A stretch of 64,000 nt of DNA, taken from assembly GCA_029255685.2 (NCBI GenBank), contig CM055312.2, positions 70,942,792-71,006,791 on the forward strand, given 5' to 3'. Below the pieces are notes generated by a model, which did not search any database, had not been told where the DNA came from, and worked only from the letters and a program-made list of their open reading frames with translations. Below, in pieces: positions 26,038-38,931 of this stretch. This DNA comes from Silene conica. Its lineage: Eukaryota; Streptophyta; Magnoliopsida; Caryophyllales; Caryophyllaceae. Position numbers and translations under genes: made by a program. Each line of letters begins with the position of its first letter. Position 1 is the first letter of the stretch.

Positions 26038-29000
26038 TCATCTGTAGCTATCTTATCAATGAATATCTCCTTTTGCTCCACGTAATCTTTGATTAGATGA
26101 GCTTTCCGTTGTACATGTCTAGCCTTGCTGCTAGACTTATGCTCCTTAGCTTGGAAGATGGCACCGCTATTGTCACAATAAACGATGATTGGGTCATTCG
26201 AACTAGGCTCTACCGAGAGTCCTTGTAAGAATTGACGCATCCATATTGCTTCCTTAGCTGCTTCCGAGGCGGCATAGTACTCGGACTCATTCGTAGAATC
26301 TGCTGTAACACTCTGTTTAGAACTTTTCCAGCTGACAGCAGCGCCATTAAGAGTAAAAACGAATCCAGACTGAGATTTCGAGTCATCTCGATCCGTTTGG
26401 AAGCTAGCATCTGCGTAACCCGTAGCGCAGAGCGTCGAGTCGCCTCCGTAAGTCAATCCCCAATCTTTAGTCCTCCGTAGGTACTTAAGAATGTTTTTCA
26501 CGGCCATCCAGTGTTGTTCACCTGGATGAGCTTGGAATCGACTTGTCATACTCAATGCATATGCAACGTCAGGACGTGTGCATATCATGGCATACATGAT
26601 CGATCCTATTGCTGAAGCATAAGGAATCCGACTCATGCGCTCTTGCTCTTCCAATGACTTAGCTTCTTGAGTCTTGCTCAAGTGAAGCCCAGGAGTCATA
26701 GGAAGGAACCCTTTCTTGGAGTTCGTCATGCTGAATCTCTCTAGAATCTTATCTATATAAGACTCCTGACTGAGAGACAACATCCGTCGTGATCTATCCC
26801 TGTAGATACGGATGCCCAAAATTCTTTGTGCCTCTCCCATATCTTTCATCTGGAAATGGTTTTTCAACCATGCTTTAACCGAAGATAAGAGAGGTATGTC
26901 ATTCCCAATCAAGAGTATGTCATCGACATACAGTACTAGGAATACAATCTTGCTCCCACTCGACTTGATATAGAGACATGGTTCCTCGACTGATCGAATG
27001 AACCCATTCTCTTTTATCACTTGGTCGAAGCGATGATTCCAACTCCGCGATGCTTGCTTAAGTCCATAGATGGAACGCTTAAGCTTGCAAACTTTCTTAG
27101 GATATACTGGATCGATAAAACCCTCAGGTTGTACCATGTACAACTCTTCCTCCAAATAACCGTTTAAGAAGGCGGTTGTAACGTCCATTTGCCATATTTC
27201 ATAGTCATGAAATGCGGCTATCGCTAAGATAATCCGAATGGAACGTAGCATGACTACGGGTGCAAAGATCTCATCGTAGTGTAAGCCTGGCACTTGGGTG
27301 AAACCTTTAGCAACTAGTCTAGCCTTGTGGATATCTTGTTGTCCTTCCACGGCATGCTTTATCTTGTAAAGCCATTTGCATTGAAGGGGACGTACCTTTG
27401 CAGGTAGGTCCACAAGATCCCACACGTTGTTCTCATACATGGAGTCCATCTCGGATTGCATGGCTTCTAGCCATAGCTTTGAGTCAGAACTGGTCATGGC
27501 ACCTTTATAGGTTGTGGGTTCATTACCTTCTAGGAGTAAGACGTCATCTGTATCGTGTTCCTCGACCATACCAATGTATCTGTCCGGTGGAATAGAGACT
27601 GTTCCCGACCTCCTAGGTTCCTCAGGGATATCTACCGCAGCCTCGGTTGAAGGAACTGTTTCCTCCAATGGTTGCTCGGTAGTTGGTTCTTGGACCTCCG
27701 ATAACTCGAAGGTTCTATTACTCGACTTGTTCTCGAGAAATTCTTTCTCTAAGAACGTCGCACTAGCCGCAACAAAAACACGTTGTTCGGTAGGCGAGTA
27801 GAAGTAATGACCAAAAGTTCCCTTTGGATAGCCTATAAAGTATGTCTTGACCGATCGCGGGCCGAGCTTATCCTCGTGTCTCCACTTGACATAAGCCTCG
27901 CAGCCCCAAACCCGAATAAAGGACAAGTTAGGGACCGTTCCCTTCCATAATTCGTATGGAGTCTTGTCAACAGCTTTAGACGGACTTCGGTTAAGTATTA
28001 GAGCGACCGACAAAAGAGCATAGCCCCATAATGAATCAGGCACAACGGTGTGACTCATCATGGATCGAACCATATCGAGTAGAGTTCGATTTCTCCGTTC
28101 GGACACACCATTTAATTGTGGTGTTCCAGGTGGAGTCAACTGTAGCACGATCCCACAGTCTTTAAGGTGTTGATCAAACTCGTGTGAAAGATACTCACCA
28201 CCACGATCCGAACGTAGTGCTTTAATCTTTCTACCCAGCTGGTTCTGTACCCGATTCTGGTATTCTTTGAACTTGTCAAAGGATTCACTTTTATGTTTCA
28301 TCAAGTAGACATAGCCATATCTACTTAAATCATCCGTGAAAGTGATGAAATACCTATAGCCTTCTCGTGCGTTGATCGACATAGGCCCACATACATCCGT
28401 ATGTATGAGTCCTAATAGGTCGGCAGCGCGCATTCCAACACCTTTGAAGGAAATACGAGTCATCTTGCCGATGAGACATGATTCACACGTGCCATATGAT
28501 TCGAAATCAAATGGCGATATAGCTCCATTCTGTATGAGCTGTTTTACGCGTTTCTCATTTATGTGTCCCATACGACAATGCCATAGGTAAGTTTGATCTT
28601 TGTCACCTACCTTTAATCTTTTATTATTCACATGTAATATCTCGGTGGTTTGATCTAAAACATAAATTCCATTCATGGAAACTGCCTTTCCATAAATCAT
28701 ATTGTGTAAGGAGAAAATACAGCTATTATTCTCTATTACAAATGAAAAGCCGAGTTTGTCAAGTGCAGAAACTGAAATAATGTTTTTGGACAAACTAGGA
28801 ACATAATAACAGTTATATAAAAATAACTCGAATCCACTTGGAAGCTGGATCACGTATGTTCCCTTTGAGACTGCAGCAACACGTGCTCCATTCCCGACTC
28901 GCAGGTCCACCTCACCCTTGATTAGGGGTTCTTGGTTTCGGAGGCCCTGCACATGATTACATAGATGAGAACCACAACCAGTATCAAGTACCCAAGTTCC

Positions 29001-29975
29001 GCAACTTGCATGGTTAATCTCAATCATATGAATAAAAGAAGAAGAAGACATACCAACAGGAGTAACACGGCCTGCCTTAATGTCCTCGCGATACACGGGG
29101 CATGAGCGCCTCCAATGCCCAGTCTTGTGGCAATGGTGACATTCCATGCTTGTATCCTTGCTCTTTATCTTGCCCTGTGAGTTGCTCGACTCACCTGGCC
29201 CACTCTTAGCAAATCCTGGTTTCTTGAACCTGGGCTTACCTACTGCTAGGTCGCCCTGAGCTTTAGCCTTCCCTTTACCCTTTCCCTTACTGGAGATCAT
29301 GAGAACATCCTGCTTAATGCTCCCACTCAATTTCAGATCCTTCTCATTCTGTACGAGAAGGGAGTGGAGCTCATGAGGAGTCTTCTTCATGTCGTTCATG
29401 TAGTAGTTGGCCCTAAAGAGGGCGAACCCATCATGAAGCGAATGAAGCATACGATCAACGATTATGTTCTCACTGATCTTGCAGTTTAGGGTCTCCAGTT
29501 TCTCGATATTCTCAATCATGTTGAGAATATGTGGGCTAACAGCTTGGCCCTTCTGGAGTTTCGCCTCAAAGAAGCGACAGGTATGCTCATAAGAAACGAT
29601 TCTCGGAGCCTTGGAGAATTCGTTAGAGAGCGTGGTGAAAATCTTGTTTGCACCATGGGATATGAAGCGTCTTTGCAAATTTGATTCCATTGCATAGATG
29701 AGTACATTCTTTATCGCACCCGCTTCCATAACGAAATCGCTATGAGCGCGAATTTCGTTGGCTCTAGCTCCAGTTCCTGGGTGTGCCGGAATGGGCTCAG
29801 TTAAATACTTAAGCTTTCCGTCAGCAATGGCAGCATTCCGTAGTGCTGCCTCCCAGTCAGAGAAGTTTGACCCATCATTCCTCAGTCTAGTTGACTGATT
29901 CATGGAGTCCATGAAGGCTTTTAGCCAGGATTCAAGTGCTAGCTTGGCACTTGGCATTGGGTCTTCACCAGCCAT
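26038..29975 (-). CDS. gag-pol: Copia-A gag-pol polyprotein, C-terminus cut off
   Basis: One uninterrupted minus-strand frame from ATG at 29975 encodes the whole copia polyprotein. Gag lies in residues 1-310 with zinc knuckle CHHCHKTGHWRRSC near 276; protease WVLDTGCGSH near 327; integrase WHCRMGHI, CESCLIGK, HTDVCGPM, RSDRGGEYLS and LNGVSERRNRTLLDM; reverse transcriptase [19 protein letters not shown] and YVDDILLIGND near 1016; RNase H GYADASFQTDRDDSKSQSGF near 1185 and later CDNSGAI. Integrase before reverse transcriptase defines Ty1/copia. The frame is broken at 26038 by the Sirevirus-like LTR; the visible end at 25995 reads into that LTR, and the true last about 33 codons lie at 14494-14592. 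Apart from that the protein looks intact. The copia lineage was not resolved. Confidence 0.92.
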
Positions 29976-31320
29976 TTTAGTTATACAGCAGTTTTAATGA
30001 ACGTGTTCTACACTGAAAAGAAGATAAAACAAAACCATATAAGCAACTTATTGTTGTGATTTAAGTCTATATTAAATTTAATTTAAACTCGTAGACTCAT
30101 GCATTTATATAATTGATCTCCCTCAAGAATTATATAAACGATCCCAAGACTCAATTTCCGTATATTGATAAGCCCAAAGTTTGGCTAATTCCAATCGTTG
30201 GAACTCTTGGTCGATAGATTTCCGTATATCTATCTATTAGTCCATCTCAGTCACTAGATATTATCGAGTGACCATGATGTTGAGATAAAATAAATCATTT
30301 GTTCCCACTTACCCGACGTAGAAGGGGTCATATTATGCCTACCGACGAAGAAGGGATTCATGGGAGGCTGATTTATAAAGACTAATCTCAATTTTTGGTT
30401 ATACGAGGAAGACCCCATCAACTTTTATTTATCCATATATAAGTGAACTAAAAACTAGCATTTGCGTGAATGAATTAAATAAAGTGATGGCTTAGCAATT
30501 GACATGTGACATCTGTATTGTCACAGAAAACTAACGCGTGACCTCTACATGAGTCAGTTTTCAGGCATGATATAGGTGGTTTGGTTTTTAGGCGGAATAT
30601 GATGCAAGCTATTATCGATGAAAGCATAAAGATAAATGCAATAAACATAAATAAAAGTCCTAGTGTGGCCTATCCTACCAAAATAAACATAAAACAACTT
30701 GGAATCGACCGTTGGACCCTAGAAGCTTGTCTTGATGTTCAATCTTGGTCCTTGTAGCGGGAGTGAGCATCCGGTCTCCGTCTTGTCTTTGGTCTTCACA
30801 AAATTACTAATTTAAATTACAAAAGTAATCCTAGATACATTCTAATTTAAATACAAAAGTAATTACATGACAAAAACCCAAAACGGAGATTCAAGATCTC
30901 AAAATTACAAGCAAGACTGTGTCCCATCATTACGGTGACACAATCTTCTAAGGCCACACTAAGTTACAACCGTTTGCAAAAATTAAATACGTTATTGAAA
31001 GCATTTAAGGCATTCACAAGACGATAAATAAAATGCATCAACTATATAAAATTTATACATGACATAATACTGTTATTATGATTAATAAATTTATACCAAA
31101 CCACCTTTTAAGATTAAAATTATGTGACTATACTGCTTTAATCACCAATTTTAATAAACATATAATCCATTATTTTAAACTGTTTTAAAACAATATGTAT
31201 CAAACGAGGGTGAACCGTTTCACTAAATAATATACTATTTCCGTATACAGTATATTATTTTAAGCCATGTGAAAATAAGAAACAAGTTATTTTCGAAAAC
31301 AAACTGCCCGAAACGAGAGC

Positions 31321-31394
31321 ACTCGATCGAGCAACAGGGGCACTCGATCGAGTGTCAGTGTCACTCGATCGAGTGCAGCAGGGCTCGATCGAGT
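31321..31394. repeat. Palindrome cluster 1, four TCGATCGA cores
   Basis: Cores start at 31323, 31344, 31365 and 31385 (spacing 21, 21, 20). The best copies are 14-bp palindromes CACTCGATCGAGTG. They lie in the Copia-A leader. Confidence 0.9.
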
Positions 31395-31596
31395 GACTCG
31401 TAAAAACTGCAAATCGCTGCACTTTTAAATCAAACCGAGTTTTTATCTTGATATAAAACTTGTAAATCAAAAATAAAAACAACAAAAGATCCACATATTG
31501 CTAAAAATATCGATTAATTAACAATATGCAAATAAGAATCGAAAACAAGATCGATTGCAACCCTAAAATCACACGCACGAGGCCTGGTACAAGGGC

Positions 31597-31629
31597 ACTC
31601 GATCGAGTACAACAGAGACTCGATCGAGT
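31597..31629. repeat. Palindrome cluster 1b, two TCGATCGA cores
   Basis: Cores start at 31599 and 31620 (spacing 21), in the Copia-A leader about 80 bp from the primer site. Confidence 0.9.
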
Positions 31630-31704
31630 GCCAAGGCAGATTGCACGGTTTTTCCAAAATTTTAAATCTTATGAAAGACACAATTGTAAAATTTCATGGC
31701 CTAA

Positions 31705-31717
31705 GGCTCTGATACCA
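31705..31717 (-). other. Copia-A primer binding site (initiator Met-tRNA)
   Basis: The minus strand reads TGGTATCAGAGCC, two bases inside the right LTR, which fixes the element's orientation. Confidence 0.9.
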
Positions 31718-31719
31718 CT

Positions 31720-32717
31720 TGTGGGGAATAAAACGCGTATTCGCCCTAAACTTGCAGGATTATAATGAAAAATACAATCGTGAATATGGTCATAAGATAA
31801 AAAGATAAGAAAAGAAGTACAACCTTTAGTCCTCGCGCAAAAGGCCTAAGAACAGGAATTAACACAAATTCCCTCCTATAACTTGCACCCAAGACTTAGA
31901 ATGAGACGAGGCCGCGTGTGCTAGAAATCCTCTCCAACTGCCTTGCAATATTGGGAGAGCTATTTAGGTTTTAGATGTGAGATCTGAGGTTTTGGGAGAA
32001 GAAAGCTCTCAAAACCCTAATTTTTACCTTGAGATTATCTTAATCAGTGCAACAAGAGTAGTCCGACAAAAGGAGAAGTCTCCTCCTTTTGTAATACTAG
32101 CCGGCCGAAATAGGGTTTGGGTAGGAGTGGGCTTTCCACTCTTACCTTATCCCAATGCGTGATTCGACCCAATTAGCTATAAGTTGTCCGCGGGTTTTAT
32201 TTATAAATCGTAACATGTTATCAGTTATTAATACAGTCGATATATTAATAATGGTCTGATAAAATACGATATTGTATAATTACCTAAATTAATATAACTG
32301 TTTATATTAATTCGCGAATACAATATTTAATTAAATATAACTGTTTATATTTAATTTACGAATTTGATCATGTAATCCGTATTAGCTAAAATTATTTAAT
32401 CCGTATTAAATAATAATCTCAACATCTTATTGACTAATTTAGTAGTCAATACCTCTGACTAACTGTTTAGTCATATCCGGCAAAATGTGACTGTATTTTC
32501 ATACCTTCACATCTCTCAAACGTGTCCTATAGGTGTGACGTATAGGGACCAGTTGACCACCGCCATCCGTATGACAATAACGTCAAACTTATCTAGCAAG
32601 CCAACCGTTATTGATAAACGTGGATCAACTGGTAATAATACTGAAGTATGCCCTTGTGATCCTTAAAGAGATTTAATAAGTCATTGTACTTAATTGTCAA
32701 GGACACCAGCCCCAACA
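31720..32717 (-). repeat. Copia-A 5' LTR (right copy), uninterrupted
   Basis: 998 bp, matching the split left LTR with about two or three differences seen. It preserves the empty CACTA target at 32589-32591 (GTCAAACTTATCTAGC). The 61-codon frame at 31977 also occurs at 4756 and is only an LTR copy. Confidence 0.95.
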
Positions 32718-34513
32718 AGGCTAGCACTCCCATAATTCACATATCAACAAGATAACTAATTCAATACATTGTGATCAGGTTTAAACATATCAAAATGTAG
32801 GTTCAGCTTGTGGCATACAATAGTAGTGTCGGTATAAATAAAACTAACTTAATATAAACTCACCAATAATAATTAAGGTTATATTATTATAAAACAAGTT
32901 CTTATCCATATATTATGTCTACTATTCATGCTACTACTGTCATATAAAAAATATTACATGGTTACATAATATAATTCATATTTGATGAAACTCTTATATT
33001 GAAAAAAAACTCGCATAACTTACAATTTTAACAATCAAACATCATGTAGGAACTTTCAAAAATCATAATTAAATAACTGCTCTGACATCTTGTGAGATAT
33101 TATAGTTTTTAGGAAATTTAATGAACTAACTAATCATAGGAAAAAGGATCAAATGCAAAGCTTAAGGGAATTATTTATAACAAATTTTACAACTTAGTTG
33201 GTCTGAACAAAACTTTACAACACTTAGACCGAAATTTGAACAACTTGCAAAAATCACTTATTAAAAACGACTCATTAAGCTTCTACGTGGCTTATCATTT
33301 TGAAAACATGAATGAATACTATAAACAGTGGAGTTGGAAATATGCATAAACAATAAACACGTTTTAATTGATTTCCTTTACAAAAACATAGGTCAAAACA
33401 AAACTGTGCAGTAACAATCTGACCACTGTTAACCAAAATATTTATTTCCTTAAAAATATAAGTCGTTTTAACATGAAATCAAAATCATAAGAAAGTTAAC
33501 TCATAAGGTCATCATACATAAAATTTACACATTCATATAGAGAACACATTTTAAACGGCAACCCGTACAAATGGATAATATTCTGGAAACTTATTACAAC
33601 GTTGGTTACTTTAATACCTCACATTATTACTTTACATCGTCATATTAAAACACAACTATTCTCAAAAACATGTTGGCGCATATATTGAAGCATAAAAATG
33701 ACATTGCACCATATTAATATTTATTCATTATTTCAATTTGTACTTGCCATCAAGGAAGCGGTAAAGATTGCGAAACTGAAAGATAGGATCAACTAAATAA
33801 ATCAATATTTTACATGTATATACAAATGTAACACATAGTTATATGACATTCCTGGCTTGGGGCAACACATTCTGCATATCACTAGACATAAATTACTATA
33901 ACATTTAAATCCGATCATTCATATTCAAATTCAAGACAATATATTACATAGTTACGATAGTCATTTAATAACCAGATATCATATAAAATTTCTAAACACC
34001 AAAATCACATGATAATATCACTCAAAATTATTTTTCAATAAATAGACATCCATTCTCTAAAATTTCAATGCAATCATTCAGATCAACCAACATCTCAAAA
34101 TCTGTCGTATTCTTCTAATGCACATCATCATGCCAGTCAAGCTTATATTTCAAACTCATATTCAAAACTCATGTTCTCAATACTTGAAAATCATATATCT
34201 CACCCAACATTCAATATCATTATCATGCTACATAATACAGATCACCAACCATATTTCACATCATGACTCACCTCATCCCGCTCCTGCAAAACTGTTAGTA
34301 CTATATAGGCAAGGTCTGATCTTTTATTTTGTTACTACCCACTCTCTGCATCACTCACGGGTTACCAGGTTAGACTGAAAGGGCCAGTGGCTTGGTTTGA
34401 GGGGGCCCCTAACTCATCCCAATCCTGGGGCTCCTAGCAGTTACTAACCTAGGGTTCATTTTATTAAACTCTTCCTACGTTTATTATTATTCATTTGGTT
34501 TAGGCCTGAGGTT
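32718..34513 (-). other. Gypsy-M interior beside the 5' LTR, non-coding
   Basis: AT-rich, without a supported gene. It begins with the second AGGCT (32718-32722). Its reverse complement over 32830-33260 matches window positions 1-250 of Gypsy-P. Confidence 0.65.
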
Positions 34514-34530
34514 CGTTCGCTCTGATACCA
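34514..34530 (-). other. Gypsy-M primer binding site (initiator Met-tRNA)
   Basis: The minus strand reads TGGTATCAGAGCGAACG three bases from the LTR end at 34534. Confidence 0.85.
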
Positions 34531-37390
34531 CTTTGTAACACCCCCATTTATTTAAGAGCCTTTAGCAAGACATTCTCAAATAAATAGAGCTGTTACCATC
34601 TCGGAATGTCCGAGGTAGTGAATAACAAAGTAAAACAAACCAAAGCACTTTATATAAAAACTGATTAAATTAAAATTTTTGATATTACAACTATTACGCA
34701 AGAAATAAAAGTACAACTGATAACATCTAAGTATGTGATCTAAAACTAAGTAGTTCCAAGCCATGTCTCTCTCCATGCCCAAGCTCCTAATCCATCTGTC
34801 TCTGACCTGTAGAATCTACTCCCCATTCCGGATCATCGTAGGTGTACACGAATACACTGTCAACCTCGCGGTTGAGTAGGATAACACAAAAATTATAATG
34901 CAACAGATAATCGATATGCAAATGCCATGATATGCTCGAGCTCAATCACAATCTCGATCTCAATCTCAAACTCATACCCGTGCACCAAGCCATACCGAAC
35001 CTCCCGGTAGACTATAATCGGTCGTCACCGAACACCAGCATAACAGCCGAGGTCACCAGGTCTAGTCCTGCAGAACTAGCCTGGGCCCAATAATATCTCT
35101 TCATCTCAAATCCGTATCCAATGCACATGCCATGCTCGTAAATGCAACAGTACTCTAAATCAATCATGCTATTAAATAATGTAATGCACATACCAATAAT
35201 AATAATAATCAATACTCAGTCAAACCAATATCATTCTCATATCAATCATACTCAGCATCCATAACACAATACCACAACCATTCATAACACAACATATAGT
35301 ATAGTGTCAAAGTATCCTACCTGGAATAGCAAGTCTGAAAGGCGACACCGTTTAGAGATATTCCACCTCGAACTCCATTCCTATAATTATTATTTAATAT
35401 TAAATTCTACTCACACAACCACATGTTATTAACTAACTATAATTTACTAAGTATATTCTTACCAAAAATCGACTTACTATATATATAACATGAAATCAAC
35501 TAACCCATTATTACCAACTTAACCACATATTCCACTTTTACTAATACTAATATTAACCGTAAAGACAACAATAATAAAATAATAACCATAACGATTGTCA
35601 AAACACGATTAAAATACTAATGACATCACTAATCATGCGATTATCGAAATCTAGGAATAATACCATTAATCATAAATAATATTTATAGTAAAGCAATCAT
35701 AACAATAGACAATAATAATAAAATAATAACCATAATATAAATAATAATAATAATAATAATAATAATTATAATAATAATAATAATAATATCATATAACAAT
35801 AATATTAATGATAGTAATAGTAATACTAGACACCCACTAAACACGTAACTCAAAACAACCCAAAAACGCAAAACATCCACAACCAAACCGTGACCAAAAG
35901 CCCCCACTCTGACCAGCCTGTTTCGACCCCCTAACGACCGCCCTAAAAGAGCCAGAACCACCACCTATCGATGGTGGTCGTGACCACTCCACTGTAACGT
36001 ACCCATTAACACAACCCATCGCTACTAACTCAACCCTCACTAGCCTGTGGCCTCGCACAAACACCAACACCCAAACCCGCGACCTGCAACATTATTGTAC
36101 CCGAGGTGTTCCTGCCCTGTAAACCTTCCTCTAGCTACCTCCACCACCACCCTAACCAACGCCTAACACCAACCCCGACAACTACACGCCACCCACGACA
36201 CCTGGTGGAAAGCACCAGGGCTCGACCCAAGCCAAACCGTGTAAAACAGACTCCCCAAACCGCTGCACACCCCTGGCCTCGTCCTTCTCTGTTTATGCAC
36301 CGTCTGAAACAACCCTAAAAATGGGCTGCGTATGGCTGTTTCTCGACCACCACACACCACCCTAGCACCCCCCACGTAAACTGCTAACACCACGCCACCA
36401 AGACTCACGAACCCACAACTAACCTTAAACCAGAACGTGATTAAAACGCAAGAGAATATATATTGCATATAAAACACGAAAACAGAGCATTGACTTCGTG
36501 ATTACAAACGATATTCATGACGATTATTAAGACAAGTACTGTGGTTCTATGTTGATTCGAAGACGATGAACATGTTATGGATATTACAGAGTTTACATAC
36601 AACCATTAAACATACAAAAAGATGGTCTGGGAGGGTACGAAAGTCACTTACAAACTCGTGCTACAGCATAGGAAAAACGAGATTGATTATTGGCTGTTAC
36701 TTCTGCGTGTTTCCCCTCCTTTGGTCTCCTTCAATGTCACGGTGATCTAAGGACTTCTCGATGTAGGAGAAGTAGGGTGGCAGAGAAGCGGTCTTAAAAG
36801 TGATTAGGGTTTGTGTTGTATTACGTTGATGGAGGCAACGAGGTATAGGTATTAGGGTTTGTTTTGATTGTTAAGCTTTGTGTGGTATGTCGATGGGTTG
36901 AACCATTGCATAAGTCGATTAGTAGACTAGATCGGGTATTACACGATTCTCATATCCTACTCGAGCCCAAGCCCATCACGCTTCTCAAGGAATTCCACCT
37001 CGATTCCGACTCATAACTTCAAATTAACAATTACATATAAATAATTATATTACTTAAATTATATAATTAGTATTGGTAAATATCAATATCAATTAAATTA
37101 ATTATAAGATTATAAAATTATTAGTACTTACTTAAAAATAAAATTAGAATTTAAATAGAATTTTGACTTAAATAATAAAACAAGAATAACTGAGAAATAA
37201 ATCTAAAATAGAAAATATATTTAATTATAAATATATTATCAAAATAAAGAAATCAAATGAAATGACATTTTACGAAATAATCATCAAATATAAAATGATT
37301 ATGAAATACGAAATAATCGTAGAAATACGATTTATAAAATAATAATAGTTTACGTAAAATACTTTATAAATATTCCATTTGAAATACTTG

Positions 37391-38931
37391 TGACACGGCT
37401 GTCGCAACCCTATCAAAAATAACCAACTGGCCTAACTAATGTAGCAAGGAAGTCGGGATCGTATCCACAGGGAGACAAAAATCAATTCTAAATGCTAAAC
37501 TAAAGTCTGTCAAGGTAATCAAATTCTGGGGGTTTTGATTGTTTGTTTTAACTAAACTAAAAGTAGTGAAGGGTAAGAGAAAAGAAAAGCGTAAACAAAG
37601 TAGTGTAAAAATATAAGGTAGAGAAAACTAGGATAGCCGGTTCACCAATAATTGTGTAACGATAGGAGGTTTAGGTCGCAGATCAGTCGCAGTTACCGGT
37701 CTAAAGGGTAGTGAAAAGGTCCTCTCGGATCGCTATTCGCCCTAGAATGCTTCTAACGGGCTCTCGCAACTTATTAGGGCACTCTAATGTTTATGACAGG
37801 TTTAACCCTCACCAGGCTTTCGATCTTAGATCGGGGTTTACCATACGATTAATTAGCTACGTCGACTTAACCAATTAAACACAAATAAATGTCATAATTA
37901 ACAACAGAGACAAAATACCAACAACCGATCTAACCTAAAAGAACATCGTCACATTATCATTGGATCACCTATATCCTAGTCGAGCGGATTAGCTACGCAT
38001 AATAGAGGGAATGATTGAGATAGAATAAATAAAGGAAAGGGAGTACATGATCGCAAGATAATAAAAATGCAAGGTAGAACAATAGAAAGCAAGGAGTAAA
38101 GAAATGTGAATAAAAAGAACAAAGGAAATTAAATTACCAATAGTAAGTGGCGAAGTAGAATCCTCAAAAGCTAGAAAATGCTAAGGAAAGATTAACTGAT
38201 TACAAGTTTTGAGAGTAAAGTCTAAAAGTAAAAGAGAAAAGATTAAAATAAAAGTAGTCTAAAAAGAACTCAAAAGCTGCTTAAAAAACGAAATAGTCTG
38301 ATTCCATCCGACGACCTAATGGGCTTAGGTTAAACTTGGGCTTTCGGAAAAGAAACTGGTCGATCGACTTGGGAACTGGTCGATCGACTTTCCTATCGAC
38401 CAAAAGTGGTCGATGGACTATAGCAGTGGTCGATCGACTTAGATATCGACCAAAAGTGGTCGATCGACTGAATCTGTCGAACAGATTTCCTGCAATGCGC
38501 ACTGAACTTCAAACGGCTGCCATTTCTTCGTTACTCAGTCAAATCAAGCGTTTTTGGTGGCGTTGGAAAGCTAAGAAGATAAGCTTTCATCTCCAACTTG
38601 AATCACTCGAATATCATTTCTAGAACTCTAGTTATGGCTCTTCAAAGTAGGCACTAGCGGTGTAAAGCTCTTCTTTCGCTCGATAGACTTCCATTACTTC
38701 TACGCGCATCTCAAGATGGTAGTAACAAGCTCCGACTCAACTCTTCTCCTAAATGCATGCATGGGGACATGTTTTAGGCTTGATTATGATCTTCTCCGGC
38801 TCGTATCTGCAAATAACACAAAACAAACCAAAGTAGACTATTCGGGGGACATTTGTAGTAAAACGCTACGAAATAAGCATGGAAATGCGTGCTAATATGG
38901 CCTAAAAGGTCTATATAAAATGCACGCATCA
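37391..38931 (-). repeat. Athila-N 3' LTR (left)
   Basis: 1541 bp, the same length as the right copy at 42045-43585. Its inner neighbour reads TTTGGGGAGGTT on the minus strand, the polypurine tract. It contains palindrome cluster 2. Confidence 0.93.
38358..38470. repeat. Palindrome cluster 2 in the Athila-N LTR
   Basis: GGTCGATCGACT-type sites have T at 38360, 38380, 38410, 38430 and 38460 (spacing 20, 30, 20, 30). The third copy is CGATGGAC here but intact in the other LTR (43014-43121). Confidence 0.88.

Larger units (their letters stand above)
29976..31704 (-). other. Copia-A 5' leader with palindrome clusters
   Basis: About 1.7 kb between gag and the primer site without a gene. Near the primer site it holds two palindrome clusters (31321-31394 and 31597-31629). 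Short frames at 31255-31494 and 31526-31765 are not supported as genes. Confidence 0.7.
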
